From: Parabacteroides sp. | Lineage (GTDB): Bacteria > Bacteroidota > Bacteroidia > Bacteroidales > Tannerellaceae | DNA: 13,840 nt | Direction: 5' to 3' | Assembly: GCA_020026285.1 (NCBI GenBank) | Contig: JAHHQS010000107.1 | Span: 1 to 13,840 of the forward strand | Shown here: piece by piece, positions 1 through 8,651 of the stretch | How the letters are laid out: every line of letters begins with the position of its first letter | Numbering within the stretch: position 1 is the first letter of the stretch | Position numbers and translations under genes: made by a program | Notes under the pieces: model-generated | The model's database searches: none | Told to the model about the DNA's origin: nothing | Seen by the model: only the letters and a program-made list of their open reading frames with translations

Positions 1-23
1 ATGCTGTTTCGTGTGATTTTAAT

Positions 24-31
24 CAAAAATA
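24..31 (-). promoter_or_regulatory. Possible leftward -7 promoter box
   Basis: Read on the minus strand the bases are TATTTTTG, which fits TAnnTTTG. No clear TTTG-type -33 element lies about 20 bases upstream. It would start a transcript near base 17 running off the left edge. Such a match is expected fairly often in AT-rich DNA, so this is weak. Confidence 0.22.
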
Positions 32-350
32 GTGATAAAATCGGGGTTTCAGCAGCTCTTTCGGCGTTGTAGACGTTCCTCAAACATCTGAAGTATCTTG
101 TCTCAGAAGTTATTCTAACAGTTTTTTCTATGTTTTTTAAGGTCGGAATGTTAATTTTTTGGTGTAATAAGATTGGGTTACTCTTTATGTGGTATTCTTT
201 GCATATCTCTATATGACATTCTGTCGTTGCTTTAGCAGTATTTAGATACCGATGTTTGTATTCGTACTATTTTTTACAGTTTTATGTAGAAAAATGTGCC
301 TCTATCGTGTATTTTCTTCGTTTTCTCTATCGCATCCTCATCTTATTTGG

Positions 351-358
351 TATATTTG
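351..358 (+). promoter_or_regulatory. -7 promoter box for the tamB-like gene
   Basis: TATATTTG matches the Bacteroidetes TAnnTTTG -7 element exactly. Transcription would start near base 365, about 13 bases before the ATG at 378. This favours the 378 start over the frame's earlier ATG at 252, which would lie upstream of the transcript. No good -33 TTTG is at ideal spacing; the nearest T-run is at 321-324. Confidence 0.45.
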
Positions 359-377
359 TTCGATTTTTTGTGAAAGG

Positions 378-3300
378 ATGAAGTTCTGGTCTATTTTTAA
401 ATTTGTTATACGCACCGTAATTATCTCTGTGTTGGTGATTTATTTCGGAGTGATTGTCTTGTTGAACATACCTATGGTGCAACGAGGCATAAGTCATGTC
501 GCTACGGAAGAGTTGGAAAAACTGCTCCAAACAGAGGTTAAGATAGGGAATATTGATTTGGGTCTTCTTAATCGTATCATTATTCAAGACGTTATGGTGT
601 TGGATCGTGAAGGAGGCAAGTTATTGAAAGTGGCCCGTTTTTCTGCGAAATTTGATATTGGTGCCCTATTCGACGGACAGGTTCGTATTCAGAATGTGCA
701 GTTGTTTGGTGCCAACTTGTGCCTAACAAAGAAAGATTCGAAGAGTGACCCGAATTTTAGGTTTATTTTGGATGCTTTTGCCTCTAAAAACGACGATAAG
801 CCCAAAAGTATAATTGATTTACGAGTAAATTCATTGCTTATTAGACGTGGAGAGATGAGTTTTGACGTATTGTCTGAACCTGAAACACCTGGAGTATTTA
901 ATCCTTCGCATATGGGAGTTAGCAATCTGTCGGCAACACTTTCACTAAAAGCATTATCTGCCGATTCCCTTAACTTACAGGTGAAACGTATGAGCTTTAT
1001 GGAAAAAGCAGGTTTCCAGTTTCGAAGACTGCAGTTAAAGGCCGTGGCAAATAAACGAAATTGTACCATCAGCGAATTAAGTCTTACACTTCCTCAGGGA
1101 AATATCAGATTGGATAGCTTAAGTGCCGATTATCAGAATGATGTAACCAATGTGGATTCGTCTTACTTTAACTATAAGGGTAATCTAATAGCTAAGGTAA
1201 TTCCGTCTGATTTTGCTTCTTTCGTTCCTGCATTTAAGCATTTTGAAGATTCTGTTATGCTCAGATTGAGCTTTTCAAACTTGAAGAACAAACATTCTAT
1301 CTCTGATTTACGTATCTATTCGCCTAAAAAAGAAGTCTTATTTGTTGCCAATGGTTACTATAAACCTGCTAATGATTCTGTGCCGATGCATCTAAAAGTT
1401 AATATAAGACAGGCTGAAGTAAATCAACAAGGATTTAGGTGGCTATATAAGAATCTTACAGGTACTTCTGAAGTTCCACGTGTCTTACAACGTCTAGGTG
1501 TAGGATTGATTAATGCTGAATTGAGTGGTAATTTGTCGCAACTAGATACTAAGCTGATGATTCATACAGGAGTTGGTACAGTTATGGGACAAGGTTCAAT
1601 GCTTAAAGATGCTCTGACTTCTAAACGGTCGTTCTCAGGACGCTTATTTTCTGAATCTTTAGAGTTGGGTAGGCTTCTTGGTGATACAAAAACCTTGGGT
1701 AATACCAGTTTTAATTTAGATTTTAGGGGATTGAATTATAAAAATTCAGGGTTAGAGTCTTACATTAAAGGAATTATATATGAATTTGAATATCAGAATT
1801 ATAAATATCATAATATTTCGCTAGATGGTGACTTTAAACCAGGCGATTTTTCAGGACGTATTACGCTAGATGACGAGAACGCCAGAATAGGAATTAATGG
1901 AAGTTTCAGTACTTCAGGAAAGATTCCTGTATTTGACTTAAATACTGAAGTAAAAGGTTTGTGTCCGAACAAACTGAATCTAACAGACAAATTCCCAGGA
2001 ACTGTTTTCTCTGGTAATTTGTTGGCTAAGTTTTCAGGAAGTACAATTGATGATGTGAATGGTATTATTTCAATAGATTCATTGCAGTCTGTTGCACCCG
2101 AAGAATCTTTTAGTTACCTACTCCCCCACTTCCATATTTTGGCTCGTCCCGTGGCATCAGGAAAAGAAATTTCTATTCAGTCGCCTTTTGTTACAGGTAG
2201 ATTACATGGAAATTTTGCTTATAATTCATTATTTTCAAGTATTCATGAATTGGCCAATATATATGTTCCAGCCCTATGGCCTGGTCAACCTAAAAAACGG
2301 AAACTATCAAATACGTTTAGTTTTGATATTAATGTAGATAATACAGATGTTTTAAAACGTGTGTTCCGTTTGCCAATTGATTTGCAGATGCCAGCATCAC
2401 TGCAAGGTTCGTTTGATGATAAGACCTCACGTGTATATCTTAACGCTAATATTCCACAATTTGAGCTTGATAAAAAACGTTACGAGTCAGTCCATGTTCA
2501 TCTTGATAATTCAGGTGAATCTCTTCAGTGTCAGTTGAGAGGTAATGTTCTTATGAATAAAGGGTCTATGATTAATTTGTCATTGCAGACCTCTGCTAAG
2601 AATGATTCCTTGCAAACTACGGTTTATTGGGGAAATAATGCAAATGTTACCTATAGTGGTAAAGTTGTAGCAACAGCCAATTTTTCACGTGATGAATCAG
2701 CTCATCGTTTACTCACTGACATTCATTTTCATCCAGGACATTTTATTCTGAATGATACGGTTTGGAATATCCATCCTTCAAAAGTTTCTATTCGGGAAGA
2801 TAGTATTGATATTAACAACATTTATATTGAACATCAGAATCAGTATGTAAAAATAAATGGCCGTTTGGGCAAGCAGGAATCAGATGTATGTAAAGTAGAA
2901 CTAAGAGATATTAATATCCTGTATATCATGGATATGATTCAATTCGATGCAGTCAAATTTGAGGGTGCTGCATCTGGTGCTATTCAAGTAGGACAAGTTC
3001 TCAGCAAACCTTTATTAGATGCGCGGCTAGACGTTCGTAATTTTTCTCTAAATGAAGCTCTTTTGGGAAGAGCAGATATTAAAGGTGGCTTTGATAATGA
3101 AAAAGGACGTATTTTGCTGAACGCTGATATAAAAGAAGACGATACATATTATACGCGTGTTAACGGATATGTTTCACCGAAAGAAAAAGGTTTGGATCTG
3201 CACATTGATGCAGGAGGAACAAATTTGGCGTTTCTGACTCCCTTTGTTGATGGAATCTTCTCTAATTTAGAGGGACGTACATTTGGTAATATCCGTTTGT

Positions 3301-4946
3301 ATGGTCCTTTTAAAGCTCTCGATTTAGAAGGTGATGCAAAAGCTGATTTAGCGTTAACTATCAATGCTTTGAATACAAGATTTAAACTTAAAACAGATGA
3401 TGTACATATCAAATCGGGTGAATTCGCTTTTCAGAAAGTAACTATGCAGGATATGGCCGGAAATTCTGGTTCTGCAAATGGCTTTTTACGTCATAATAAA
3501 TTTAAGAACCTAACCTATAATTTCCGCTTTGATACGAATGAGATGTTGATTTTCGATAGTGCAGAAGAAAGTGCAGACTATCCATTTTATGGAAGCGTAT
3601 ATGCTACAGGAAATGCGGTTATTCAGGGTAATCCGATTAATGGATTGTCTGTTGATGCTCATTTACGAGCAGAAAGAAAGACACGTTTTGTGTATGTGTT
3701 AGGAGCTGCTGCACAAGCTGCAAGCAATCAGTTTATTACTTTCGTGGATCGTACGCCGAAACGTCGTCAAGAAAATATACAGACTGATGTCTATCATTAT
3801 CTGAATCGTCCAAAAGAAGAGGAAACAGAGGAAGAGCCAGCAGATATTCGACTGAATCTTCAGATAGAGCCTACCCCACTTGCAGAATTACGTGTGCTTA
3901 TGGACCCTGTGGCTGGTGATTACATTTCAGCTAAGGGTACTGGCAATTTACGTGTCCACTTCTTTAATAAGGGAGATTTCCAAATGTTTGGTAATTACAA
4001 TATTTCAGAAGGTGTTTATAAAATCAGCATGCAAAATGTGATTCGTAAGGACTTTACTCTCCGACCAGGTGGAAGTGTAAGCTTTGGTGGTAATCCACGT
4101 GATGCCGTATTGAACTTGCAAGCTGTGTATACCGTTCCTTCGGCTTCACTAAATGACTTGATTCCTGGAGCCAATTCGTCTAGAGGTAATGTCAGGGTAA
4201 ATTGCTTGGTGAATTTGTCCGGTAACTTGACATCACCTAACATGACGTTCGATTTGGAACTTCCTACAGTCAATGAAGAAGATAGGCAGCTAGTACGAAG
4301 TTTGACAAGTACTCCAGAACAGATGACCACACAGATTATTTATTTGTTGGGTGTGGGTAAATTTTATGCATTTGATTATGCAAATCAGGAAAACCAGTCA
4401 AATGCTACAAGTTCGTTAGCTTTCAATACGCTTTCTGGGCAATTAAATAATATGCTTTCACAAGTAATTGATAACCAGAATTGGAATTTGGGTACTAATT
4501 TGAGTACGGGTCAAAATGGATGGACGGATGTGGAAGCTGAAGCCATATTGAGTGGACGCTTGTTGAATAATCGTCTTATAATCAATGGTAATTTTGGTTA
4601 TCGTGAAAATACTCTTCAGAACTCTAATTTCGTAGGAGATTTTGAAGCTATTTGGTTGTTGACTAAAAATGGAGACTTCCGACTGAGAGGATATAATATG
4701 ACTAATGATAGATATTTCACTAAGTCAACAATGACTACTCAAGGTGTTGGCTTTATCTATAAGAAAGATTTTACGCAATGGGGAGAACTGTTAGACTGGT
4801 TCTCAAATTTTAAGAAGCATCGTAAAGCTAAACTAAGAGAAAAGAAGGAAGAAAAGAAACAAAAGACCAAGAAGATGCAAAACATTCAGCCAACAAATCG
4901 TGTTACAGAAGAACATTCCAAGGCTGCACAAAAGCGTGGTCGTTAA
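378..4946 (+). CDS. tamB: TamB-family translocation/assembly module protein (DUF490)
   Basis: This is a 1522-residue protein of the TamB/AsmA-like superfamily, whose members are anchored in the inner membrane and span the periplasm as a long beta-rich groove, serving outer-membrane lipid transport or protein assembly. One N-terminal hydrophobic segment (about residues 5-28) is followed by an AsmA-like start (TEVKIGNIDLGLLNRIIIQDV) and more than a thousand residues of repetitive beta-strand sequence. The C-terminal TamB domain contains the typical ADIRLNLQIEPTPLAELRVL region, followed by a GTGNLRV stretch and the end block around IIYLLGVGKFY and LNNMLSQ. It is longer than E. coli TamB (about 1260 residues), as is usual in Bacteroidetes. 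An acidic linker (KEEETEEEPAD, about residue 1145) and a lysine-rich C-terminal tail of about 46 residues are notable. I chose ATG 378 because the hydrophobic anchor then lies at the N-terminus and a -7 box sits just upstream. Family assignment is confident; the exact substrate is unknown. No tamA homologue is adjacent. Confidence 0.9.
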   Translation: MKFWSIFKFVIRTVIISVLVIYFGVIVLLNIPMVQRGISHVATEELEKLLQTEVKIGNIDLGLLNRIIIQDVMVLDREGGKLLKVARFSAKFDIGALFDGQVRIQNVQLFGANLCLTKKDSKSDPNFRFILDAFASKNDDKPKSIIDLRVNSLLIRRGEMSFDVLSEPETPGVFNPSHMGVSNLSATLSLKALSADSLNLQVKRMSFMEKAGFQFRRLQLKAVANKRNCTISELSLTLPQGNIRLDSLSADYQNDVTNVDSSYFNYKGNLIAKVIPSDFASFVPAFKHFEDSVMLRLSFSNLKNKHSISDLRIYSPKKEVLFVANGYYKPANDSVPMHLKVNIRQAEVNQQGFRWLYKNLTGTSEVPRVLQRLGVGLINAELSGNLSQLDTKLMIHTGVGTVMGQGSMLKDALTSKRSFSGRLFSESLELGRLLGDTKTLGNTSFNLDFRGLNYKNSGLESYIKGIIYEFEYQNYKYHNISLDGDFKPGDFSGRITLDDENARIGINGSFSTSGKIPVFDLNTEVKGLCPNKLNLTDKFPGTVFSGNLLAKFSGSTIDDVNGIISIDSLQSVAPEESFSYLLPHFHILARPVASGKEISIQSPFVTGRLHGNFAYNSLFSSIHELANIYVPALWPGQPKKRKLSNTFSFDINVDNTDVLKRVFRLPIDLQMPASLQGSFDDKTSRVYLNANIPQFELDKKRYESVHVHLDNSGESLQCQLRGNVLMNKGSMINLSLQTSAKNDSLQTTVYWGNNANVTYSGKVVATANFSRDESAHRLLTDIHFHPGHFILNDTVWNIHPSKVSIREDSIDINNIYIEHQNQYVKINGRLGKQESDVCKVELRDINILYIMDMIQFDAVKFEGAASGAIQVGQVLSKPLLDARLDVRNFSLNEALLGRADIKGGFDNEKGRILLNADIKEDDTYYTRVNGYVSPKEKGLDLHIDAGGTNLAFLTPFVDGIFSNLEGRTFGNIRLYGPFKALDLEGDAKADLALTINALNTRFKLKTDDVHIKSGEFAFQKVTMQDMAGNSGSANGFLRHNKFKNLTYNFRFDTNEMLIFDSAEESADYPFYGSVYATGNAVIQGNPINGLSVDAHLRAERKTRFVYVLGAAAQAASNQFITFVDRTPKRRQENIQTDVYHYLNRPKEEETEEEPADIRLNLQIEPTPLAELRVLMDPVAGDYISAKGTGNLRVHFFNKGDFQMFGNYNISEGVYKISMQNVIRKDFTLRPGGSVSFGGNPRDAVLNLQAVYTVPSASLNDLIPGANSSRGNVRVNCLVNLSGNLTSPNMTFDLELPTVNEEDRQLVRSLTSTPEQMTTQIIYLLGVGKFYAFDYANQENQSNATSSLAFNTLSGQLNNMLSQVIDNQNWNLGTNLSTGQNGWTDVEAEAILSGRLLNNRLIINGNFGYRENTLQNSNFVGDFEAIWLLTKNGDFRLRGYNMTNDRYFTKSTMTTQGVGFIYKKDFTQWGELLDWFSNFKKHRKAKLREKKEEKKQKTKKMQNIQPTNRVTEEHSKAAQKRGR

Positions 4947-5033
4947 TTCAAAGAATGTATCTAAAAAAGAAAAACCTTAAGAATCGACTAGTTTTTCCAA
5001 AAAAAAGGAGGATATTCGATAATCATTTTTCGT

Positions 5034-5041
5034 TACCTTTG
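5034..5041 (+). promoter_or_regulatory. -7 promoter box for the envelope operon
   Basis: TACCTTTG matches TAnnTTTG. The start point would be near 5048, leaving a leader of about 20 bases before the ATG at 5068. The -33 region is not well conserved. A weak AT-rich inverted repeat (GAAAAAC at 4969-4975 with GTTTTTC at 4991-4997) lies between tamB and this box, but it lacks a GC-rich stem and T-tract, so I do not call it a terminator. Confidence 0.5.
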
Positions 5042-5067
5042 TTAGTGAAAAAACTAAATTTATAGTG

Positions 5068-5748
5068 ATGAAGAAAAATTTATTGTATTTATTTTTAATT
5101 GTAATCTTGTTGTTTCCTATTGATGGTATGGCACAAGGGTTACATTTTGGATTGAAAGGTGGAGTATTAGGTAACAATGCTTCTGTGAGTGGCTTGTCTA
5201 GTACTTTTAAGAGAGAAAATCTGACAGGATTCCAAGTGGGTCCAATGGCACAATATCAAACTGGATTTTATGGAATAACGTTGGATTTCTCTTTATTATA
5301 TGTTCAGAGAGGCGTAAAACTTACTAATCGAAACGACCATCGAACTGCTAATATCCGTACTCAAAGTATAGATATTCCTATTGAGTTGAAATGGGAAATG
5401 GGACTTTCTGAAGTATTTGACTTGTTCTTAGGTCTTGGTCCGTCGTTTTCTTTCTTGATCGATAAAGATGATTGGGCACGTGAATTTACGCACATTGCCG
5501 TTGATGTTGTTTCTAAAGACCTTGGATCCATGGGATGGCGTTCTTCTGAAATAGGACTGAATTTAGGCGGTGGAGTTAAAATTCTACAACACTTGATGCT
5601 AAGTTGCTATTATAACATCGGACTGACAAGTTCAGCAAAACACCATGTTCATGGTAATATACATGGAGCTATCGATGACATTTTTGATGGTGATGTATTT
5701 GAATCAAAGAATCGTTATTGGCAACTATCCTTAGCATATATATTCTGA
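5068..5748 (+). CDS. PorT-family outer-membrane beta-barrel protein
   Basis: This 226-residue protein has a clear signal peptide: MKKN, a hydrophobic core to about residue 18, then GMA-Q with likely cleavage after residue 22. The mature part reads as a small beta-barrel of the PorT / OMP_b-brl_2 type: FGLKGGVLG at the start, GFQVGPMAQYQ, a strand ending LLYVQRGVKL, the characteristic IDIPIELKWEMGL, then LGLGPSFSFLID, and the C-terminal strand ending in aromatic YWQLSLAYIF, typical of outer-membrane barrels. The family includes PorT of the type IX secretion system, but most members, probably including this one, have no assigned role. A GTG at 5065 immediately precedes the ATG; the ATG is preferred because it opens a standard MKK signal peptide. 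It is the first gene of a probable three-gene operon; the next gene starts 27 bases after its stop. Confidence 0.82.
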   Translation: MKKNLLYLFLIVILLFPIDGMAQGLHFGLKGGVLGNNASVSGLSSTFKRENLTGFQVGPMAQYQTGFYGITLDFSLLYVQRGVKLTNRNDHRTANIRTQSIDIPIELKWEMGLSEVFDLFLGLGPSFSFLIDKDDWAREFTHIAVDVVSKDLGSMGWRSSEIGLNLGGGVKILQHLMLSCYYNIGLTSSAKHHVHGNIHGAIDDIFDGDVFESKNRYWQLSLAYIF

Positions 5749-5775
5749 TTTAATCGTTAAACGGAATAAATCTAT

Positions 5776-7068
5776 ATGAAACACAAACTAAAAAGAATGG
5801 CAATACTGCTTGGGGTACCGATTTTATTAGTACCCCTTGTAGGAAGTGCCGAATCAAGGACAGCTAAACGACACGATATTAACTGGTCGGTAAATTTATA
5901 TAAACAACGTGACAGTCTGAAAATTACCTTGTTTAATTTAGGTCTTATTTCAAACACTCAGAGCCAGAGTGGGTTTGGACTGAATCTAGTTTACGGAGCA
6001 GTACATAAAAAAATGACTGGTGTTCAGCTAGCTGGTTTACTTAGTTATGCAAACTCAGCAAATGGTTTGCAGATAGGTGGACTTGCAAATTTTGTAAAGC
6101 ATGACGTGAATGGTGTTATGTTGTCTGGGTTGGTAAACGCTGCTGGAGGAAAATCAAAAGGTTTTCAGTTGTCTGGTATTACTAACATTGCTGGCGAACA
6201 GTTTGATGGATTAGCCTTGTCAGGATTGATGAATGTTTCTGCTGAAAAAATGAATGGCGTGCAACTCTCTGCCCTATTGAATACGAGCGGAAAACAATTG
6301 AAAGGAGTGCAGATGTCTATATTAAGTAATGTAGGATTGTCAATCAAAGGAATCCAATCGTCGTTGATTAGCAATATTGCCGCTGACAGAATAAGAGGTG
6401 TCCAATTTGCAGGTGTAGCAAATATTGCATTTAACGCCGACAAAGCTGTTCAGTTTTCCTCACTCACTAATGTCTGCATAGATAATATGAAAGGTGTTCA
6501 ATTTGCCTTAGGAAATTATGCAGAAAACGTAAAAGGAGCTCAGATAGGTTTGTTAAATCTTTCTACAGGAAAAGTGGATGGATGGCAAATAGGTATTGTT
6601 AATCATAGTAAAGACTCTACTGCACATAAAGTTGGTTTAGTAAACATAACCCCTCGTACTCGTATTCAAGCAATGATTTTTGGGAGCAATACAAGCAAAA
6701 TTAACGTGGCAGTACGCTTTAAAAACAAGCAGAACTATAGTATATTAGGTGCTGGAACTCATTATCTGGATATGAATGATGACTTTTCGGGCTGTTTATT
6801 TTATCGTACTGGTCTTTACTTTCCGTTAAAAAAAGGCTTTGAAATTAGTGGTGACCTTGGTTATTTTCATATTGAGAATTTTGAAGATGAAAATGTGCAA
6901 GCTCCGGACAGAATGTATTCACTTCAAGCCAGAATTAATCTCTCTTATCAAATTCTGCCTAAATTAGGCCTTTTTGCATCAACAGGTTATGCTATGACGC
7001 GCTATTATAAAAAGAATAAATTATTTGAAAATAAGGGAATTATAGAATGTGGTATCATTCTTTTCTGA
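5776..7068 (+). CDS. Surface repeat protein with thirteen ~16-residue repeats (LA_2272-like)
   Basis: The 430-residue product has an N-terminal signal-like segment (MKHKLKRM, hydrophobic residues 8-24, GSAES). Residues 82 to about 285 form a regular run of about thirteen repeats with consensus G-[VLIF]-Q-[LMFI]-[SA]-G-L-x-N. Repeat starts fall at residues 82, 97, 113, 129, 145, 161, 177, 192, 208, 224, 240, 254 and 269, a period of 14-16. This pattern resembles the 'surface repeat' proteins named after Leptospira LA_2272, which are predicted, not proven, to be cell-surface or outer-membrane proteins. Such glycine/asparagine-punctuated short repeats are compatible with a beta-solenoid or a barrel built of strand pairs; that is inference. 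Residues about 310-430 look like amphipathic barrel strands (GLYFPLKKGFEISGDLGYF, LGLFASTGYAM) ending in aromatic F. It lies between two outer-membrane genes with gaps of 27 and 53 bases, consistent with one transcript. Function unknown. Confidence 0.75.
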   Translation: MKHKLKRMAILLGVPILLVPLVGSAESRTAKRHDINWSVNLYKQRDSLKITLFNLGLISNTQSQSGFGLNLVYGAVHKKMTGVQLAGLLSYANSANGLQIGGLANFVKHDVNGVMLSGLVNAAGGKSKGFQLSGITNIAGEQFDGLALSGLMNVSAEKMNGVQLSALLNTSGKQLKGVQMSILSNVGLSIKGIQSSLISNIAADRIRGVQFAGVANIAFNADKAVQFSSLTNVCIDNMKGVQFALGNYAENVKGAQIGLLNLSTGKVDGWQIGIVNHSKDSTAHKVGLVNITPRTRIQAMIFGSNTSKINVAVRFKNKQNYSILGAGTHYLDMNDDFSGCLFYRTGLYFPLKKGFEISGDLGYFHIENFEDENVQAPDRMYSLQARINLSYQILPKLGLFASTGYAMTRYYKKNKLFENKGIIECGIILF

Positions 7069-7121
7069 TGGTATAACGTTGTATATGATTTGTTAGTTTT
7101 CCTTATATTGTATGATTGATT

Positions 7122-8615
7122 ATGAAACCAAAATATTTTATAGCAACCCTATTATTGGGATTAGCCTCATCCGATACATTCGCTATTGCTATTGATACGC
7201 TAACGGTAAATTCTGTTTCCGGGGATTCTATTTATGCTTTTAATGACCCGAAAATAATGAGAAAGCGTCCGTGGAAAGCTGCTTTAGAGGCTGTAGGTAT
7301 GAATGTGGGGGTATGGGCTTTTGACCGGTTTGTTATGAATGAGGATTTTGCAAAAATCAGTTTTGAAAGCATAGGACATAACATCAAAAATGGTTTTGTA
7401 TGGGATAATGACCAGTTTTCTACCAATTTGTTTGCACATCCATATCATGGTAGTCTATACTTTAATTCTGCTAGAACAAATGGATTAAACTTTTGGGAAT
7501 CTGCACCCTATGCTTTCGGAGGAAGTTTAATGTGGGAAATTGCAGCAGAAGTAGAACCACCAGCTATCAATGATTTGCTGGCGACAACATTTGGTGGTAT
7601 TGCTTTAGGTGAAATGACTTATCGTCTTTCTGCGTTAGTTTTAGATGATTCAAAAAGAGGATTCTCTCGTTTTGCAAGGGAATTTTTAGGAACACTCTTG
7701 TGTCCGGTTAAAGGATTGAATCGTTTGATATCGGGCGATATGTGGAAAGTGAAACATTCTTATTACAAGTATCATGATTATGAGCGTATTCCTGTAGATT
7801 TTACAATGACGGTTGGTACTCGTTATCTAGCGGCCGACAATCATTTATTTAGAGGAGAGTATAATCCATATATTGATTTCCGTTTCCAGTATGGAGATGC
7901 ATTTGATACAGAAGCAACAGCCCCTTATGATTACTTTACAGCAAGAGCCACTATCGGGCTTTCAAAAAATCAGCCTCTTATAGGACAGATAAATTTATTA
8001 GGTAAATTATGGGGTACTACGACTACGACGAGAAGCGGTATGGAGGTACTTTTTGGTATTTTCCAACATTTTAATTATTATGATTCAGAGGAAGTTATAG
8101 ACGGTTCTGGACGCATCCCTTATAAAATTTCAGAAACTACAAGTTTTGGCCCAGGTGTTATATATAAATTCCCGAAAGTAAATGATATGGTTAATCTTGA
8201 GCAACGCTTGTTTCTGAGCGGTATTTTGCTGGGCGGTAGCCTCACCGATTATTACCACGTTATTGATCGTAATTATAATATGGGGAGTGGGTATAGCTTG
8301 AAAAACAACACCATTTTGGACTTTAATAAATATGGTATGTTTGCACTCAACGTGAATCTCTATCATATTTTCAGTTGGAAGGGATATTCCGATGAGGATT
8401 TAGAGAATTCAAATCCGCTATATTTGAACGCTCAAGGAGATAAAGGTAATGCCCTGCTCGGCGTAGTGAATCCTATGATAGAGATTAATCTTAATGAGCA
8501 TTTCAGAGTAAACCTTGAAATGTCTTACTATTATAGAAAGACTCATTATGCACGTCATGACGATGTGGTATCTAAAACGTTTGAAACAAAATTAGGTGTA
8601 GCTTATCATTTTTAA
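7122..8615 (+). CDS. DUF3943 domain-containing outer-membrane-associated protein
   Basis: The 497-residue protein begins with a signal peptide (MKPKYFIATLLLGLASSDTFA, cleavage near residue 21). The middle region matches DUF3943 as I know it: PWKAALEAVGMNVGVWAFDR, then the block containing NGFVWDNDQFSTNLFAHPYH, SLYFNSAR and FWESAPYAFGGSLMWE, then GEMTYRLSALVLDD. The second half is beta-rich and ends VSKTFETKLGVAYHF, a barrel-like terminal aromatic. The function of the family is unknown; its conserved aromatic and histidine motifs in the first half hint at a membrane-associated globular part followed by a barrel, which is inference. The frame also opens at a TTG (7116), but the ATG at 7122 gives the standard signal peptide and is preferred. 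The gap to the previous gene is 53 bases without a good promoter box, so it is probably the last gene of the operon. It converges on oxyR with 36 bases between stops. Confidence 0.85.
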   Translation: MKPKYFIATLLLGLASSDTFAIAIDTLTVNSVSGDSIYAFNDPKIMRKRPWKAALEAVGMNVGVWAFDRFVMNEDFAKISFESIGHNIKNGFVWDNDQFSTNLFAHPYHGSLYFNSARTNGLNFWESAPYAFGGSLMWEIAAEVEPPAINDLLATTFGGIALGEMTYRLSALVLDDSKRGFSRFAREFLGTLLCPVKGLNRLISGDMWKVKHSYYKYHDYERIPVDFTMTVGTRYLAADNHLFRGEYNPYIDFRFQYGDAFDTEATAPYDYFTARATIGLSKNQPLIGQINLLGKLWGTTTTTRSGMEVLFGIFQHFNYYDSEEVIDGSGRIPYKISETTSFGPGVIYKFPKVNDMVNLEQRLFLSGILLGGSLTDYYHVIDRNYNMGSGYSLKNNTILDFNKYGMFALNVNLYHIFSWKGYSDEDLENSNPLYLNAQGDKGNALLGVVNPMIEINLNEHFRVNLEMSYYYRKTHYARHDDVVSKTFETKLGVAYHF

Positions 8616-8651
8616 TAGATTTATAAGTCTCTCTGTTATATTCAACGCTCC

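Larger units (their letters stand above)
1..377. other. Left-edge intergenic region without a convincing gene
   Basis: I see no supportable gene here. A short frame from base 1 (23 codons, stop at 70-72) has no recognisable content and may be chance. On the minus strand, bases 31 to 24 read TATTTTTG, a match to the Bacteroidetes -7 consensus TAnnTTTG, so a gene transcribed leftward out of the window is possible. An upstream extension of the tamB-like frame to base 252 is open but reads as a hydrophobic, cysteine- and phenylalanine-rich stretch unlike a real N-terminus. Confidence 0.5.

Noticed and set aside
252..377. Upstream extension of the tamB-like frame to an ATG at 252
   Set aside because: The added 42 residues do not resemble a TamB N-terminus, would put the membrane anchor internally, and start before the TATATTTG promoter box at 351-358.
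689..1069. Minus-strand open frames inside the tamB-like gene (also around 3149-3412 and 4016-4330)
   Set aside because: They lie wholly within a well-supported long gene and show no domain, start site or composition of their own.
5003..5012. Strong Shine-Dalgarno-like AAGGAGG after tamB
   Set aside because: It is more than 50 bases upstream of the next ATG and before the promoter box; no start codon follows at a useful distance.
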